Below are positions 9,650 to 20,775 of a DNA stretch of 64,000 bases, one piece after another; the first letter of the stretch is position 1; each line of letters begins with the position of its first letter. A program made the translations under genes and the position numbers. The stretch comes from Lysobacter dokdonensis DS-58. Lineage in GTDB: Bacteria > Pseudomonadota > Gammaproteobacteria > Xanthomonadales > Xanthomonadaceae. The stretch is from assembly GCF_000770795.1 (NCBI RefSeq), contig NZ_JRKJ01000008.1, positions 1-64,000 of the forward strand, in the 5' to 3' direction. The notes beneath the pieces were generated by a model. It ran no database searches. It saw only the letters and a list, made by a program, of their open reading frames with translations, and was not told the DNA's origin.

Positions 9650-10405
9650 ATGCACATGCGTCGCAAGATCGTGGCGGGCAACTGGAAACTGCATGGCGAT
9701 CGCGCCTTCGCGTGCGCGCTGGTCGAGGAGATCGCGAAGGTCGCGCCGGTGGCGGGCGTCGAGCGGGTCGTGCTCCCGCCGCTGCCGTACCTGGGCGAGC
9801 TGGTCGAACACTTCGCCGAGCGCGGCGTGTCCTTCGGTGCGCAGGACGTCAGCGTCAACGAGAAGGGCGCCTACACCGGCGAGGTCTCGGCCGCGATGCT
9901 GCTCGACGTCGGCGCCAGGTACGGCCTGGTCGGCCATTCCGAGCGCCGCCAGTACCACGGCGAGTCCAGCGAGCTGGTCGCGCAGAAGTTCTTCGCGGCC
10001 AAGCGGGCGGGCCTCATCCCGATCCTCTGTGTGGGCGAATCCCTCCGCGAGCGGGAGGCGGGCCAGACCGAATGGCGCATCGAGGAGCAACTGGAGCCGA
10101 TCTTCGCCCTCGGGGGCCCCGAGGCCCTGGACGGGGCGGTCATCGCCTACGAACCGGTCTGGGCCATCGGCACCGGCCGCACGGCCACCCCGGAGCAGGC
10201 GCAGGCGGTCCACGCCTTCATTCGTGGCGAGGTCGCTTCGCGCTCTGCTAACATTGCCGGCTCGCTGCCCATCCTCTACGGCGGCAGCGTGAAGCCCGAC
10301 AATGCGAAGGCGCTGTTCTCGCAGCCCGACGTCGATGGCGGACTGGTGGGCGGCGCTTCCCTCGTCGCCCGGGATTTCCTGGCCATCGCAGACGCGGCGG
10401 CCTGA
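9650..10405 (+). CDS. tpiA: Triosephosphate isomerase
   Basis: A 251-residue glycolytic enzyme interconverting DHAP and glyceraldehyde-3-phosphate. The catalytic residues are visible: Lys in AGNWKLHG, His in GHSERR and Glu in AYEPVWAIGTG. The phosphate loop is YGGSV plus GGLVGGASL. Either ATG 9650 (MHMRRK) or ATG 9656 could start translation; the difference is two residues. It is followed by secG 22 bp downstream, the tpiA-secG order common in gammaproteobacteria. Confidence 0.97.
   Translation: MHMRRKIVAGNWKLHGDRAFACALVEEIAKVAPVAGVERVVLPPLPYLGELVEHFAERGVSFGAQDVSVNEKGAYTGEVSAAMLLDVGARYGLVGHSERRQYHGESSELVAQKFFAAKRAGLIPILCVGESLREREAGQTEWRIEEQLEPIFALGGPEALDGAVIAYEPVWAIGTGRTATPEQAQAVHAFIRGEVASRSANIAGSLPILYGGSVKPDNAKALFSQPDVDGGLVGGASLVARDFLAIADAAA
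10249..10254 (+). promoter_or_regulatory. Possible internal -10 box for secG inside tpiA
   Basis: TCTGCTAACATTGCCGGC resembles the other GCTAnAnT boxes of this window but lies within the tpiA coding sequence, about 170 nt before secG, and has no clear -35. It may be coincidental. Confidence 0.25.
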
Positions 10406-10427
10406 CGCATAAGGCAGAGTTCCCCCG

Positions 10428-10850
10428 ATGTTGATGACCCTCCTCAACGTGCTGTACGTGCTCCTCGCGGTCGCGATGATCGTGTTGATCCTGATGCAGC
10501 GCGGCGCGGGTGCGCAGGCCGGCTCCGGTTTCGGCGCGGGCGCGTCGGCCACCGTGTTCGGTGCGCGCGGCGCGGGCAACTTCCTGTCCAAGAGCACCAA
10601 GTGGCTCGCGATCACCTTCTTCCTGATCGCCCTGTTCATGGGCTGGCACTTCACGCATGCGTCGAAGGCGCCGGCCGAAGCGCAGCAGAAGGCAGCGGCG
10701 GCGGACCTTGGCCTGGTGAGCGACGTGCCGACGGCCCCGGCCGCTGCGCCCGCGCAGCAGCCGGCCAACACTGCGGTTCCGGTGGCGCCCGCCGCCAACA
10801 ACGCGGTCCCGGCCGCACCGGCGCCGGCGACCACCGTCGCGCCGAAGTAA
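10428..10850 (+). CDS. secG: Preprotein translocase subunit SecG
   Basis: A 140-residue inner-membrane subunit that stimulates SecYEG-mediated export. Two transmembrane segments are visible (about residues 3-20 and 53-72), separated by the conserved Gly-rich loop QRGAGAQAGSGFGAGASATVFGARG. The C-terminus beyond residue 80 is a long Ala/Pro/Val/Gln-rich low-complexity tail, extended relative to short SecG proteins. Start ATG 10428 (MLMTLL). It is co-directional with tpiA. A tRNA-Leu gene follows, as in many proteobacteria where tRNA-Leu and nuo genes follow secG. Confidence 0.95.
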   Translation: MLMTLLNVLYVLLAVAMIVLILMQRGAGAQAGSGFGAGASATVFGARGAGNFLSKSTKWLAITFFLIALFMGWHFTHASKAPAEAQQKAAAADLGLVSDVPTAPAAAPAQQPANTAVPVAPAANNAVPAAPAPATTVAPK

Positions 10851-10878
10851 CGCTTCGCAGAAGAATCAAACCGACATA

Positions 10879-10884
10879 CAATGT
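10879..10884 (+). promoter_or_regulatory. Candidate -10 box of tRNA-Leu (TACAAT)
   Basis: TACAAT lies 40 nt before the mature tRNA 5' end. A TTCGCA at 10854-10859 could serve as a weak -35 with a 19-nt spacer. Confidence 0.5.
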
Positions 10885-10924
10885 CGAACTCCGCAGCGCG
10901 CGATGCGCGATGCGGGACCTGATT

Positions 10925-11009
10925 GCCCAGGTGGCGGAATTGGTAGACGCACTACCTTGAGGTGGTAGCGGCTTCGGTCGTGGGGGTTCGAGTCCCCCCT
11001 TGGGCACCA
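10925..11009 (+). tRNA. tRNA-Leu(GAG)
   Basis: An 85-nt class II tRNA with encoded CCA (11007-11009). The acceptor stem GCCCAGG pairs with CTTGGGC. The anticodon stem CTACC/GGTAG encloses a loop with anticodon GAG at 10959-10961, decoding CUC and CUU. A long variable arm is present, as expected for tRNA-Leu, and the T-arm is GGGGGTTCGAGTCCCCC. Confidence 0.97.
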
Positions 11010-11015
11010 AACAAG

Positions 11016-11040
11016 AAAACCCGCTTCGGCGGGTTTTTTT
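11016..11040 (+). terminator. Intrinsic terminator after tRNA-Leu
   Basis: Stem CCCGC-TTCG-GCGGG flanked by A-rich sequence upstream and seven T downstream: a textbook Rho-independent terminator separating the tRNA from the nuo operon. Confidence 0.95.
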
Positions 11041-11065
11041 GTACCCATTAGTACGTGAAGGGTGG

Positions 11066-11092
11066 TTGTCTTCGCACACCGCCAGCTACAAT
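11066..11092 (+). promoter_or_regulatory. Candidate nuo operon promoter
   Basis: TTGTCT (11066-11071) and TACAAT (11087-11092) are separated by 15 nt, slightly short. The -10 context GCTACAATAGCCGG matches the window-wide motif. The predicted start near 11099 gives a leader of about 44 nt before nuoA. Confidence 0.55.
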
Positions 11093-11142
11093 AGCCGGCT
11101 CGTGATCGCCCCCTGCGCACGAGCGAATCAAGAGGTCCGAGC

Positions 11143-11499
11143 GTGCTGGCTGAATATCTGCCGACCCTGCTGTTCCTGATCGTCGCCCTCGGCATCGGCG
11201 TCGCCCTGATCATCGTGGGCAACGTGCTCGGTCCGAAGCGCCCGAGCTCCGAAAAACTCTCGCCCTACGAATGCGGCTTCAACGCATTCGAGGACGCGCG
11301 CATGCAGTTCGACGTGCGCTATTACCTCATCGCGATCCTGTTCATCGTCTTCGACCTGGAAATCGCGTTCGTCTTTCCCTGGGCCCTCGTGTTCCGCGAG
11401 CTCGGTGTGTTCGGCCTGGTGGAAATGGGCGTGTTCCTCGCGCTGCTGGTGATCGGTTTCGTCTACGTCTGGAAGAAGGGTGCACTGGAATGGGAGTGA
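11143..11499 (+). CDS. nuoA: NADH-quinone oxidoreductase subunit A
   Basis: A 118-residue membrane subunit of proton-pumping respiratory complex I. It has three transmembrane helices and the family signature [27 protein letters not shown], including the loop Cys, then the acidic [11 protein letters not shown] segment. The start is GTG 11143, preceded by AGAGGT. Its 3' end overlaps nuoB by 10 bp. It is the first gene of a complete nuoA-N cluster. Confidence 0.98.
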   Translation: MLAEYLPTLLFLIVALGIGVALIIVGNVLGPKRPSSEKLSPYECGFNAFEDARMQFDVRYYLIAILFIVFDLEIAFVFPWALVFRELGVFGLVEMGVFLALLVIGFVYVWKKGALEWE

Positions 11500-12083
11500 T
11501 CCAGACTGTTTCGGGTTTGATGCATAACCCGCTGCCGGAAGATCGCGTCGGCGACATCCTGCGGCCGGAAGGCGAAAACCCGTTGCTGGAGCAGGGCTTC
11601 GTCACCACGAGCTTCGACGCGCTGTGGAATTGGGCGCGCACCGGCTCGATGTGGCCGATGACCTTCGGCCTGGCGTGCTGCGCGGTCGAGATGATGCATG
11701 CCGGCGCCGCGCGCCTGGACCTCGACCGCTACGGCGTCGTGTTCCGTCCCTCGCCGCGCCAGTCCGACGTGATGATCGTCGCGGGCACGCTGGTCAACAA
11801 GATGGCCCCGGCGCTGCGCAAGGTCTACGACCAGATGCCCGAGCCCAAGTGGGTCATCTCGATGGGCAGCTGCGCCAACGGCGGCGGCTACTACCACTAT
11901 TCGTACGCGGTCGTGCGCGGTTGCGATCGCATCGTGCCCGTCGACATCTACGTGCCGGGCTGCCCGCCGACGGCCGAAGCGCTCGTCTACGGCATCCTGC
12001 AATTGCAGAAGAAGATCCGTCGCAACGAGTCCTCGCCGTTCACGCGCAAGGCCACCGACGGCACGCAGGGCGTCAACGCATGA
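11490..12083 (+). CDS. nuoB: NADH-quinone oxidoreductase subunit B
   Basis: A 197-residue peripheral-arm subunit carrying iron-sulfur cluster N2, the last redox centre before quinone. The cluster ligands are visible: the adjacent Cys pair in [10 protein letters not shown], then Cys in [12 protein letters not shown] and Cys in [11 protein letters not shown]. The start ATG 11490 lies inside nuoA, and the stop overlaps the nuoC ATG (ATGA). Confidence 0.98.
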   Translation: MGVIQTVSGLMHNPLPEDRVGDILRPEGENPLLEQGFVTTSFDALWNWARTGSMWPMTFGLACCAVEMMHAGAARLDLDRYGVVFRPSPRQSDVMIVAGTLVNKMAPALRKVYDQMPEPKWVISMGSCANGGGYYHYSYAVVRGCDRIVPVDIYVPGCPPTAEALVYGILQLQKKIRRNESSPFTRKATDGTQGVNA

Positions 12084-12817
12084 GCGCCGCGTTCATCGAG
12101 CGCCTGCGCGCGCACTTCGGCGACGCGCGTTTCGAAGGCTCGGCCGTCGCCATCGCGCAGCCGCGCAACGAAATCACGCTCGAAGTGCCGCCGGCAATGT
12201 GGCACCTGGCGTGCGAAGACTTGCGCGACACCTTCGGCTTCGAACTGTGCATGGACGTTTCCGGCGTCGATTACCTGGGCTACGGCAACGACGAGTGGGA
12301 CACCACCGACGTCTCGTCCGAAGGCTTCAGCCGCGGCGTCGAAGGCCGCGGCCCGGGGCGCTTCAAGTGGGGCGAGCTTCCCAGCGGCCTGCAGGAAGAA
12401 CCCGCGCCCGATCGCCGTTTCGCCGTCGTCGCGCACCTGCTGTCGATGCAGCACAACCAGCGCATCCGCGTGCGCGCGTTCTGCGCGGACGACACGCTGC
12501 CGGTGATTCCGTCGGTCGTCGACCTGTGGCCTGGCGTGAACTGGTTCGAGCGCGAAGCCTTCGACATGTACGGCATCCTGTTCGAGGGCCATCCGGACCT
12601 GCGCCGCATCCTCACCGACTATGGTTTCGTCGGCCATCCGTTCCGCAAGGATTTCCCGCTGATCGGCAACGTCGAAGTCCGCTACGACAACGAGCGCCAG
12701 CGCGTGGTGTACGAACCGGTCACGTCCGTGGAGCCGCGCGTCGGCGTGCCGCGCGTGATCCGCGACGACGCGCGTTATTCGACGGCCGCCGGCGAAGAAA
12801 AGGAAGCGCGCAAGTGA
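12080..12817 (+). CDS. nuoC: NADH-quinone oxidoreductase subunit C
   Basis: A 245-residue subunit of the connecting fragment of complex I; NuoC and NuoD are separate genes here, not fused as in E. coli. The conserved 30-kDa-subunit blocks are [17 protein letters not shown] and [25 protein letters not shown]. The start ATG overlaps the nuoB stop, and the stop overlaps the nuoD GTG (GTGA). Confidence 0.97.
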   Translation: MSAAFIERLRAHFGDARFEGSAVAIAQPRNEITLEVPPAMWHLACEDLRDTFGFELCMDVSGVDYLGYGNDEWDTTDVSSEGFSRGVEGRGPGRFKWGELPSGLQEEPAPDRRFAVVAHLLSMQHNQRIRVRAFCADDTLPVIPSVVDLWPGVNWFEREAFDMYGILFEGHPDLRRILTDYGFVGHPFRKDFPLIGNVEVRYDNERQRVVYEPVTSVEPRVGVPRVIRDDARYSTAAGEEKEARK

Positions 12818-14109
12818 GCGCCCAATTGCAAACCGCCAACACCTCGGGCCTGAACAACGCCGAGATCCGCAACTACACGCTCAACTTCGGCCCGCAGCAT
12901 CCGGCCGCGCACGGCGTGTTGCGCCTGATCCTCGAGATGGACGGCGAAATCGTGCAGCGCGCCGATCCGCACATCGGCCTGCTGCATCGCGGCACCGAGA
13001 AGCTGGTCGAATCCAAGCCCTTCAACCAGTCGATCGGCTACATGGATCGCCTGGACTATGTCTCGATGATGTGCAACGAGCACGCCTACGTGCGCGCCAT
13101 CGAGACCCTGCTCGGCATCGAGGCACCGGAACGCGCGCAGTGGATCCGGACGATGTTCGACGAGATCACGCGCATCCTGAACCACCTGATGTGGGTCGGT
13201 TCCAATGCGCTCGACCTCGGTGCGATGGCGGTGTTCCTCTACGCCTTCCGCGAACGCGAAGAGCTGATGGACGTCTACGAGGCGGTGTCGGGCGCGCGGA
13301 TGCACGCCACGTACTACCGCCCGGGCGGCGTGTACCGCGACCTGCCGGACCACATGCCGAAGTACCGCGAATCGCCGTGGCGCAAGGGGCAGAAGCTCAA
13401 GCGCTTCAACGAGTGGCGCGAAGGCTCGATGCTCGATTACCTCGAGCAGTTCGCGAAGGATTTCCCGAAGCGCGTCGACGAGTACGAGACGCTGCTCACC
13501 GAAAACCGCATCTGGAAGCAGCGCACCGTCGGCATCGGCGTGGTCTCGCCGGAAGACGCGCTCGCGTGGGGCATGAGCGGGCCGATGGTCCGCGGTTCGG
13601 GCCTGGCGTGGGACCTGCGCAAGAAGCAGCCCTACGCGAAGTACGCCGAAGTCGACTTCGACATTCCGCTCGGCACCAACGGCGACTGCTACGACCGTTA
13701 CCTGGTGCGCGTGGCCGAAATGCGCGAATCGATCCGCATCGTCGCGCAGTGCGTGCAGTGGCTGAAGGCCAACCCCGGCCCGGTGATGCTCGATAACTAC
13801 AAGGTCGCGCCTCCCTCCCGCGAGGAGATGAAGGACGACATGGAAGCCCTGATCCACCACTTCAAGCTGTTCACCGAAGGCTACTGCGTCCCCGCCGGGG
13901 AAACGTACGCCGCGGTGGAGGCACCGAAGGGCGAGTTCGGCGTGTACCTGGTCAGCGACGGCGCCAACAAGCCGTTCCGCTGCAAGTTGCGCGCGCCGGG
14001 GTTTGCGCACCTCTCGTCGATGGACGCGGTCGTCCGTGGCCACATGCTGGCCGACGTGGTCGCGATGATCGGCACGTACGACGTGGTGTTCGGCGAGATC
14101 GACCGCTGA
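12814..14109 (+). CDS. nuoD: NADH-quinone oxidoreductase subunit D
   Basis: A 431-residue 49-kDa-type subunit forming part of the quinone pocket with NuoB. Family motifs are [15 protein letters not shown] near the N-terminus, [12 protein letters not shown], the conserved [12 protein letters not shown] and the C-terminal [14 protein letters not shown]. The start is GTG 12814, overlapping nuoC by 4 bp. A 43-bp gap before nuoE is the largest in the first half of the operon. Confidence 0.97.
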   Translation: MSAQLQTANTSGLNNAEIRNYTLNFGPQHPAAHGVLRLILEMDGEIVQRADPHIGLLHRGTEKLVESKPFNQSIGYMDRLDYVSMMCNEHAYVRAIETLLGIEAPERAQWIRTMFDEITRILNHLMWVGSNALDLGAMAVFLYAFREREELMDVYEAVSGARMHATYYRPGGVYRDLPDHMPKYRESPWRKGQKLKRFNEWREGSMLDYLEQFAKDFPKRVDEYETLLTENRIWKQRTVGIGVVSPEDALAWGMSGPMVRGSGLAWDLRKKQPYAKYAEVDFDIPLGTNGDCYDRYLVRVAEMRESIRIVAQCVQWLKANPGPVMLDNYKVAPPSREEMKDDMEALIHHFKLFTEGYCVPAGETYAAVEAPKGEFGVYLVSDGANKPFRCKLRAPGFAHLSSMDAVVRGHMLADVVAMIGTYDVVFGEIDR

Positions 14110-14152
14110 TCGCGTCGCGATCGGCCATACAAGTTCCAGCAAGGCAGAACCG

Positions 14153-14680
14153 ATGAGAGCGACCGGCAACTTCGAGAACGCGCGCAATGTCGACCCGCAG
14201 CAAGTGCTGTCGGACGCCACGCGTGCGCACATCGACCACTGGCTGACCAAGTTCCCGGCGGACCGCAAGCGGTCGGCCGTGCTGCAGGGGCTGTTCGCCG
14301 CGCAGGAACAGAACGGCGGCTTCCTCACCGACGAGCTCATCGCCGCGGTGGCGAAGTACCTGTCGATCCCGCCGGTGTGGGCGTACGAAGTCGCCACGTT
14401 CTACTCGATGTTCGAGACCGAACAGGTCGGCCGTAACAACGTCGCCTTCTGCACCAACATCAGCTGCTGGCTCAACGGCGCCGAAGACCTCGTCGCGCAT
14501 GCGGAGAAGAAACTCGGTTGCAAGCTCGGGGAAAGCACGAGCGACGGCCGCGTGTTCCTCAAGCGCGAAGAAGAATGCCTGGCCGCATGCTGCGGCGCGC
14601 CGATGATGGTGATCAACGGCCACTACCACGAGAAGCTCACGACGCAGAAAGTCGACGAGCTCCTGGACGGCCTGGAGTAA
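14153..14680 (+). CDS. nuoE: NADH-quinone oxidoreductase subunit E
   Basis: A 175-residue thioredoxin-like subunit of the NADH-oxidising module, binding [2Fe-2S] cluster N1a. Ligands are in CTNISC and in EECLAACCGAP near the C-terminus. The helical N-terminal half (LQGLFAAQEQNGGFLTDELI) is typical. It starts at ATG 14153 after AAGG-type sequence and is followed 3 bp later by nuoF. Confidence 0.97.
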   Translation: MRATGNFENARNVDPQQVLSDATRAHIDHWLTKFPADRKRSAVLQGLFAAQEQNGGFLTDELIAAVAKYLSIPPVWAYEVATFYSMFETEQVGRNNVAFCTNISCWLNGAEDLVAHAEKKLGCKLGESTSDGRVFLKREEECLAACCGAPMMVINGHYHEKLTTQKVDELLDGLE

Positions 14681-14683
14681 CGC

Positions 14684-16051
14684 ATGGCAGGGCACAGCCA
14701 CTACAGCGATCCCACCGGTCCCGTCGGCCCCGCGCCGCAGGAGCACAACGTCGTCTACACGACGCTGCACTTCGACAAGCCGTGGTCGTACGAGAACTAC
14801 CTGAAGACCGGCGGTTACGCCGCGCTGCGCAAGATCCTCGAAGAGAAGATCGAGCCGGCGGCGGTGATCGAAATGGTCAAGGCCTCCGGCCTGCGCGGCC
14901 GCGGCGGCGCAGGCTTCCCGACCGGCCTGAAGTGGTCCTTCATGCCGAAGGGCCCGGGCATCAAGTACATCCTGTGCAACTCGGACGAATCCGAACCGGG
15001 CACGGCGAAGGACCGCGACATCCTGCGCTACAACCCGCATGCGGTGATCGAGGGCATGGCGATCGCGTGCTACGCGACCGGTTCGCCGGCCGCGTACAAC
15101 TACCTGCGCGGTGAGTTCCACCACGAGCCGTTCGAACACCTGGAAGAAGCCACGCGCGAGGCCTATGCCAACGGCTGGCTGGGCAAGAACCTCCTCGGCA
15201 CCGGCATCGACATCGATCTGTACAACGTGCTCGGCGCCGGCGCGTACATCTGCGGCGAAGAAACCGCGCTGATGGAATCGCTGGAAGGCAAGAAGGGCCA
15301 GCCGCGCTACAAGCCGCCGTTCCCGGCCAACTTCGGCCTGTACGGCAAGCCGACGACGATCAACAACACCGAAACCTACGCCTCGGTGCCGGCGATCATC
15401 CGCAACGGCGCGGAGTGGTTCCTCAACCTCGGCAAGCCCAACAACGGCGGGCCGAAGGTGTTTTCGGTGTCGGGCCACGTCGCGAAGCCGGGCAACTACG
15501 AAATCCGGTTGGGCACGCCGTTCTCCGACCTCCTGCAAATGGCCGGCGGCATCCGCAACGGCCACAAGCTGAAGGCGGTGATCCCCGGCGGTTCGTCGAT
15601 GAAGGTCCTGCCGGCCGACACGATGATGGCCTGCACGATGGACTACGACTCGATCCAGAAGGCCGGTTCGGGCCTGGGGTCGGGCGCGGTCATCGTCATG
15701 GACGAGACCACCTGCATGGTGCGCGCGTGCCAGCGCATCGCGCGCTTCTACTTCAAGGAAAGCTGCGGCCAGTGCACGCCGTGCCGCGAAGGCACCGGCT
15801 GGATGTACCGCATGCTCACGCGCATCGTGGACGGCAAGGCGACGCTCGACGATCTGTCGATGCTGCGCGCCGCCGCCGGCCAGATCGAAGGCCACACCAT
15901 CTGCGCGTTCGGCGAAGCCGCCGCGTGGCCGGTGCAGGGTTTCCTGCATCACTTCTGGGACGAATTCGAATACGCGATCGTCAACGGGCGCTTCCTGCTC
16001 GATGACCAGCGCGCCGGTACGGTGGTCGCAAAGCAGGGTGTCGCAGCATGA
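14684..16051 (+). CDS. nuoF: NADH-quinone oxidoreductase subunit F
   Basis: A 455-residue flavoprotein subunit that oxidises NADH. It contains the NADH-binding glycine loop [16 protein letters not shown], the FMN-binding region with [14 protein letters not shown] and [19 protein letters not shown], and the N3 [4Fe-4S] ligands [10 protein letters not shown] plus the distal Cys in HTICAFGEA. The N-terminus carries about 20 extra residues. Its stop overlaps the nuoG ATG. Confidence 0.98.
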   Translation: MAGHSHYSDPTGPVGPAPQEHNVVYTTLHFDKPWSYENYLKTGGYAALRKILEEKIEPAAVIEMVKASGLRGRGGAGFPTGLKWSFMPKGPGIKYILCNSDESEPGTAKDRDILRYNPHAVIEGMAIACYATGSPAAYNYLRGEFHHEPFEHLEEATREAYANGWLGKNLLGTGIDIDLYNVLGAGAYICGEETALMESLEGKKGQPRYKPPFPANFGLYGKPTTINNTETYASVPAIIRNGAEWFLNLGKPNNGGPKVFSVSGHVAKPGNYEIRLGTPFSDLLQMAGGIRNGHKLKAVIPGGSSMKVLPADTMMACTMDYDSIQKAGSGLGSGAVIVMDETTCMVRACQRIARFYFKESCGQCTPCREGTGWMYRMLTRIVDGKATLDDLSMLRAAAGQIEGHTICAFGEAAAWPVQGFLHHFWDEFEYAIVNGRFLLDDQRAGTVVAKQGVAA

Positions 16052-18285
16052 GCGCCGTCGAAACCGACGTCACCAAGCCCGTCGTGCCGGAAGGCCACGT
16101 GTCGATCGAAATCGACGGCGTGGCGATGACCGCGCCCAAGGGCTCGATGATCATCGCCGCCGCCGACAAGGCCGGCATTCCCATTCCGCGTTTCTGCTAC
16201 CACGACAAGCTCAGCATCGCGGCCAACTGCCGCATGTGCCTGGTCGAAGTCGAGAAGATGCCGAAGCCGGCGCCTGCGTGTGCCACGCCGGTGATGGACG
16301 GAATGAAGGTCGTCACGCGCAGCGACAAGGCGTTGAAGTCGCAGCGCAACGTGATGGAATTCCTGCTCATCAACCATCCGCTCGATTGCCCAATCTGCGA
16401 CCAGGGCGGCGAGTGCGAATTGCAGGATCTCTCGCTCGGTTACGGGCGCTCGGTCTCGCGCTTCGTCGAACGCAAGCGCGTGGTCGCCGACGAGGATTTC
16501 GGCCCGCTGGTCGCCAGCGACATGACGCGCTGCATCCAGTGCACGCGCTGCGTGCGCTTCACCGCGGAAGTCGCCGGCACGTACGAGCTCGGCGGCATGA
16601 TGCGCGGCGAGAACCTGCAGATCGGCACGTACGACGGCAAGCCGCTGACGACCGAACTGTCCGGCAACGTCATCGACGTCTGCCCGGTCGGCGCGCTGAC
16701 CAACAAGGTGTTCCGTTTCCGCGCGCGTCCGTGGGAACTCGTCGCGCGCGAATCGCTCGGCTTCTCCGATGCGCTCGGCAGCAACCTGTTCCACCACGTC
16801 CGCCGCGGCGAAGTGCTGCGTTCGGTGCCGCGCGACAACGAGGCGGTCAACGAATGCTGGCTGTCGGACCGTGACCGTTACGCGCACCAGGGCCTGTACG
16901 CCGCCGACCGCGCGGTCAAGCCGATGGTGAAGGACGGCAACGACTGGCGCGAAACCAGCTGGGAAGAAGCGCTGGCCAAGGCCGCGAAGATCCTGCGCGA
17001 CAACACGGGCGACCGCCTCGGCATCCTCGTGCATCCCTCGACGACGAACGAGGAGGGCGCCTTGCTCGCCCGCTTCGCCGAAGGCCTGGGCACCGGCAAC
17101 CTCGACCATCGCCTGCCGCAGCGCGACGTGTCCGACGGCGCGGTGGCCGAGCAATTCGCGATGCCGGTGGCCGACATCGAAAACGCCGACGTCATCGTGA
17201 TCGTGGGCTCGCACCTGCGCCACGAAGTGCCGCTGCTGCACCAGCGCGTGCGCAAGGCGCAGCGCAAGGGCGCGCGCGTGCACATGGTCAATCCGGTGGA
17301 TTTCGATGTCGCGTTCGATACCGCGTCGTCGACGGTCGTGCCGATGGCCGAACTCGCCACGGCGCTGGGCCGCGTCGACATCGCGGGCGCGCAGCGCGCC
17401 GTCGTGATCGTCGGCGGCGTCGCCGAGCTGTCCGAACACGCCAGCGCCATCCGCGCGGCGGCGCGCGGTTTCGCGTCGGCCAACAACGCCACGCTGTGCC
17501 GCATCCCGCAGGGCGCGAACGCGCTGGGCCTTTCGCAGCACGGCGTGTTGCCGGCCTCGCGCGGTACGCAGGCGATGTTCGCGCAATCGCTGAGCGCGTA
17601 CGTGATCTACGGCATCGAGCCGGGCCTGGATTTCGCCGATCAGTCCGTTGCGATGAAGGCGCTCGCGGGCGCGCAGGTCGTCGCCTTCAGCCAGTACGCG
17701 TGTGAGTCCACGCGCGCGGTGGCCGACGTGATCCTGCCGATCGCGGCACTGCCGGAAAACGAAGGCTCGCTGACCAACCTGGACGGCCGCGTCCAGCACG
17801 CCACCGCCGGCGGCAAGTCGCCGGGCGAAGCGCGCGCCGGCTGGCGCGTGCTGCGTGCGCTCGGTGCGGACCTGGGCCTCGCCGGTTTCGATTTCACCGA
17901 TTACGCCGGCATGCGCAAGGGCTTGTCGCTGCGCAACGTCGATGTCGCGAAGGGCGCCGCGCCCGCGCACGCACCCACGCACGGCACGGGCCTGTCCATC
18001 GTCGCTTCGCAGGCGATCTACCGCATCGACGCCACCGTGCGCCGCGCGGCCGCGTTGCAGGCGCATCCGCTGACGCTGGGCGCGCGCATCGTGCTGCATC
18101 CGACGGATGCGGGCGAGGCGGGCGTGCATGCCGACGGCGTTGCGAAGGTGAAGAACGCCACGGGCACGGCGACGCTGCCGGTCGCGATCAGCGACAAGGT
18201 CGCGCGCGGTTGCGCGTGGGTCGAATCGGGGTATGGCGCGACCGCCGCGCTGCTGTCGGGCACCGTGGAGATCACCCGCGCATGA
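16048..18285 (+). CDS. nuoG: NADH-quinone oxidoreductase subunit G
   Basis: A 745-residue iron-sulfur subunit. The N-terminal ferredoxin domain holds the [2Fe-2S] ligands ([22 protein letters not shown]); a His-Cys segment ([18 protein letters not shown]) and [11 protein letters not shown] bind further clusters. The rest resembles a molybdopterin oxidoreductase that has lost its cofactor. It overlaps nuoF by 4 bp and nuoH by 4 bp. Confidence 0.97.
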   Translation: MSAVETDVTKPVVPEGHVSIEIDGVAMTAPKGSMIIAAADKAGIPIPRFCYHDKLSIAANCRMCLVEVEKMPKPAPACATPVMDGMKVVTRSDKALKSQRNVMEFLLINHPLDCPICDQGGECELQDLSLGYGRSVSRFVERKRVVADEDFGPLVASDMTRCIQCTRCVRFTAEVAGTYELGGMMRGENLQIGTYDGKPLTTELSGNVIDVCPVGALTNKVFRFRARPWELVARESLGFSDALGSNLFHHVRRGEVLRSVPRDNEAVNECWLSDRDRYAHQGLYAADRAVKPMVKDGNDWRETSWEEALAKAAKILRDNTGDRLGILVHPSTTNEEGALLARFAEGLGTGNLDHRLPQRDVSDGAVAEQFAMPVADIENADVIVIVGSHLRHEVPLLHQRVRKAQRKGARVHMVNPVDFDVAFDTASSTVVPMAELATALGRVDIAGAQRAVVIVGGVAELSEHASAIRAAARGFASANNATLCRIPQGANALGLSQHGVLPASRGTQAMFAQSLSAYVIYGIEPGLDFADQSVAMKALAGAQVVAFSQYACESTRAVADVILPIAALPENEGSLTNLDGRVQHATAGGKSPGEARAGWRVLRALGADLGLAGFDFTDYAGMRKGLSLRNVDVAKGAAPAHAPTHGTGLSIVASQAIYRIDATVRRAAALQAHPLTLGARIVLHPTDAGEAGVHADGVAKVKNATGTATLPVAISDKVARGCAWVESGYGATAALLSGTVEITRA

Positions 18286-19337
18286 TGTACGTCGACGCCT
18301 TCCGCGATTGGCTCGTGGCCTTCGGGCCGCTGGGCCTGCTGCTCTGGATCGTGCTGAAGATCCTGCTGATCGCCGTGCCGGTGATCCTTGCCGTCGCGTT
18401 CTACGTGGTGTGGGAGCGCAAGCTGATCGGCTGGATGCACGTGCGCCACGGGCCGATGTACATCGGCAAGGGCATCCTCCAGGCCTTCGCGGACGTGTTC
18501 AAGCTGCTGTTCAAGGAAGTGGTGCAGCCCAGCGTGGCGCAGCCGTTCCTGTTCCGCCTTGCGCCCCTGATCGCGCTCGTGCCGGCGTTCGCCGCGTGGG
18601 CGGTGGTGCCGTTCGATGCGCAACTGGTGTTGTCGAATGCGAACGCGGGCCTGCTGTACCTGCTCGCGATGACCTCGCTCGGCGTGTACGGCATCATCCT
18701 CGCGGGCTGGGCGTCGAACTCGAAGTACGCCTTCCTCGGTGCCATGCGCGCCGCGGCGCAGGTCGTGTCCTACGAGATCGCGATGGGCTTCGCGCTCGTC
18801 GGCGTGCTGATCGCCGCCGGCAGCCTCAACCTGACGGACATCGTCATGGCGCAGGCCGGGGATGCGGGCCTGTTCGAGTGGTTCATGTGGCCGCTGCTGC
18901 CGCTGTTCGTGGTCTATTTCGTCTCGGGCGTGGCGGAAACCAACCGCGCGCCGTTCGACGTGGTGGAAGGCGAGTCGGAAATCGTCGCCGGCCACATGGT
19001 CGAGTACTCCGGTTCGCAGTTCGCGCTGTTCTTCCTGGCCGAATACGCCAACATGATCCTCGTCAGCTTCCTGACGGCGATCTTCTTCATGGGCGGCTGG
19101 CTCAGCCCGTTCCACGGGCTCGGCATTCCGTTCCTCTCCGTCGACGGCTGGTGGTGGCTGTTCCCGAAGGTGGTCTTCTTCGCGAGCTGCTTCATCTGGT
19201 TCCGTGCGTCGTTCCCGCGCTACCGCTACGACCAGATCATGCGACTGGGCTGGAAGGTCTTCATTCCGCTCACCATCGCCTGGATCTGCGTCACGGCGCT
19301 GATGGCGTACTTCAACGTGTTCACGCCGGGGCAGTGA
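18282..19337 (+). CDS. nuoH: NADH-quinone oxidoreductase subunit H
   Basis: A 351-residue, about eight-helix membrane subunit connecting the peripheral arm to the proton-pumping arm and lining the quinone channel. Signatures are [17 protein letters not shown] near the first loop, [45 protein letters not shown] and the C-terminal [18 protein letters not shown]. The tandem ATGATG at 18282 gives two possible starts one codon apart. Confidence 0.98.
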   Translation: MMYVDAFRDWLVAFGPLGLLLWIVLKILLIAVPVILAVAFYVVWERKLIGWMHVRHGPMYIGKGILQAFADVFKLLFKEVVQPSVAQPFLFRLAPLIALVPAFAAWAVVPFDAQLVLSNANAGLLYLLAMTSLGVYGIILAGWASNSKYAFLGAMRAAAQVVSYEIAMGFALVGVLIAAGSLNLTDIVMAQAGDAGLFEWFMWPLLPLFVVYFVSGVAETNRAPFDVVEGESEIVAGHMVEYSGSQFALFFLAEYANMILVSFLTAIFFMGGWLSPFHGLGIPFLSVDGWWWLFPKVVFFASCFIWFRASFPRYRYDQIMRLGWKVFIPLTIAWICVTALMAYFNVFTPGQ

Positions 19338-19341
19338 GGGC

Positions 19342-19830
19342 ATGACTCGCATCGTTTCCTATTTCAAGAGCCTGCTGCTGATCGAACTGGCCCAGGGCCT
19401 GTTCCTCACCGGCAAGTACCTGTTCCGTCCGAAGTACACGGTGATGTACCCGGTGGAAAAACTGCCGCAGTCGCCGCGTTTCCGTGGCCTGCACGCGCTG
19501 CGCCGCTACGCCAACGGCGAAGAACGCTGCATCGCCTGCAAGTTGTGCGAAGCGGTGTGCCCGGCGCTGGCGATCACCATCGATTCGGAACAGCGCGCCG
19601 ACGGCACGCGCCGCACGACGCGCTACGACATCGACCTGTTCAAGTGCATCTTCTGCGGCTTCTGCGAAGAGTCGTGCCCGGTGGACTCGATCGTCGAGAC
19701 GCACATCCACGAATACCACTTCGACAAGCGCGGCCAGAACATCGCGACCAAGCCGCAGTTGCTGGCCATCGGCGACCGTTTCGAAGCCGAGATCGCCGCG
19801 CGCCGCGCGGCCGACGCACCGTACCGCTGA
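19342..19830 (+). CDS. nuoI: NADH-quinone oxidoreductase subunit I
   Basis: A 162-residue peripheral subunit with two [4Fe-4S] clusters (N6a, N6b). The ligands are [12 protein letters not shown] and [15 protein letters not shown]. The N-terminal amphipathic helix ([23 protein letters not shown]) sits at the membrane. It starts 4 bp after nuoH. Confidence 0.98.
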   Translation: MTRIVSYFKSLLLIELAQGLFLTGKYLFRPKYTVMYPVEKLPQSPRFRGLHALRRYANGEERCIACKLCEAVCPALAITIDSEQRADGTRRTTRYDIDLFKCIFCGFCEESCPVDSIVETHIHEYHFDKRGQNIATKPQLLAIGDRFEAEIAARRAADAPYR

Positions 19831-19837
19831 GGCCCTC

Positions 19838-20467
19838 ATGGATTTCCCGACCCTCGCGTTCTACGCATTCGCCACGATGGCCATCGCCGCCGCCGTCGGC
19901 GTGATCAGCGTGAAAAACCCGGTGCAGGCCGCGCTGTTGCTGGTGCTCACCTTCTTCTCCGTCGCCTGCACGTGGCTGCTGGCCGGCGCCGAGTTCCTCG
20001 GCATCGTGCTGATCCTAGTCTACGTCGGCGCGGTGATGGTGCTGTTCCTGTTCGTCGTGATGATGCTCGACATCGACGTCGCGCCGTTGCGCGAGGGCTT
20101 CGTGCGCTACCTGCCCATCGGCTTGATCGTCGCGATCATCATGCTCGTGGAGATCTGCATGCTGATCGGCGTGAAGGTGCTCGTGCAGGCGCCGCTCGCA
20201 CCCGATGCCGCGGCCGCCGCCGACATCCCCAACACCACGTGGCTGGCGCAAGCACTGTTCACCGACTTCCTGCTGCCGTTCGAAGTGGCCGCGGTGATCC
20301 TGACCATCGCCGTCGTGGCGGCGGTCATGCTCACGTTGCGCCGCCGCGGTGGCGTCAAGCACCAGGACCCGTCCGCGCAGGCGCGCGTGCGGTCCGCCGA
20401 CCGCCTGCGCATGGTGCGCATGGAGGCGACCAAGCCGGCCGCGACGCAGGAGGAGGGCACGCCATGA
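19838..20467 (+). CDS. nuoJ: NADH-quinone oxidoreductase subunit J
   Basis: A 209-residue membrane subunit with five predicted helices. The conserved third helix with its pi-bulge region is [18 protein letters not shown]. The C-terminal ~35 residues are charged and cytoplasmic, longer than in some relatives. The ATG start is 7 bp after nuoI, and the stop overlaps the nuoK ATG. Confidence 0.96.
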   Translation: MDFPTLAFYAFATMAIAAAVGVISVKNPVQAALLLVLTFFSVACTWLLAGAEFLGIVLILVYVGAVMVLFLFVVMMLDIDVAPLREGFVRYLPIGLIVAIIMLVEICMLIGVKVLVQAPLAPDAAAAADIPNTTWLAQALFTDFLLPFEVAAVILTIAVVAAVMLTLRRRGGVKHQDPSAQARVRSADRLRMVRMEATKPAATQEEGTP

Positions 20468-20772
20468 TCCTTTCGCTCGGGCATTTCCTCGCCCTCGGCG
20501 CCGCGCTGTTCTGCATCAGCGTGGCGGGCATCTTCCTCAACCGGAAGAACGTCATCGTCCTGCTGATGTCGATCGAGCTGATGCTGCTCGCGGTCAACAT
20601 CAACTTCGTCGCGTTCTCGCGCGAGCTGGGCGATGCGTCCGGCCAGGTGTTCGTGTTCTTCATCCTGACGGTGGCCGCGGCCGAAGCCGCGATCGGCCTG
20701 GCCATCCTCGTTACGCTGTTCCGCAACCGGCGCACGATCAACGTCGCCGAAATCGACTCCTTGAAGGGCTGA
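20464..20772 (+). CDS. nuoK: NADH-quinone oxidoreductase subunit K
   Basis: A 102-residue membrane subunit with three helices carrying the proton-channel glutamates in [17 protein letters not shown] and [11 protein letters not shown]. Start ATG 20464 overlaps the nuoJ stop; nuoL begins 3 bp after its stop. Confidence 0.97.
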   Translation: MILSLGHFLALGAALFCISVAGIFLNRKNVIVLLMSIELMLLAVNINFVAFSRELGDASGQVFVFFILTVAAAEAAIGLAILVTLFRNRRTINVAEIDSLKG

Positions 20773-20775
20773 CCG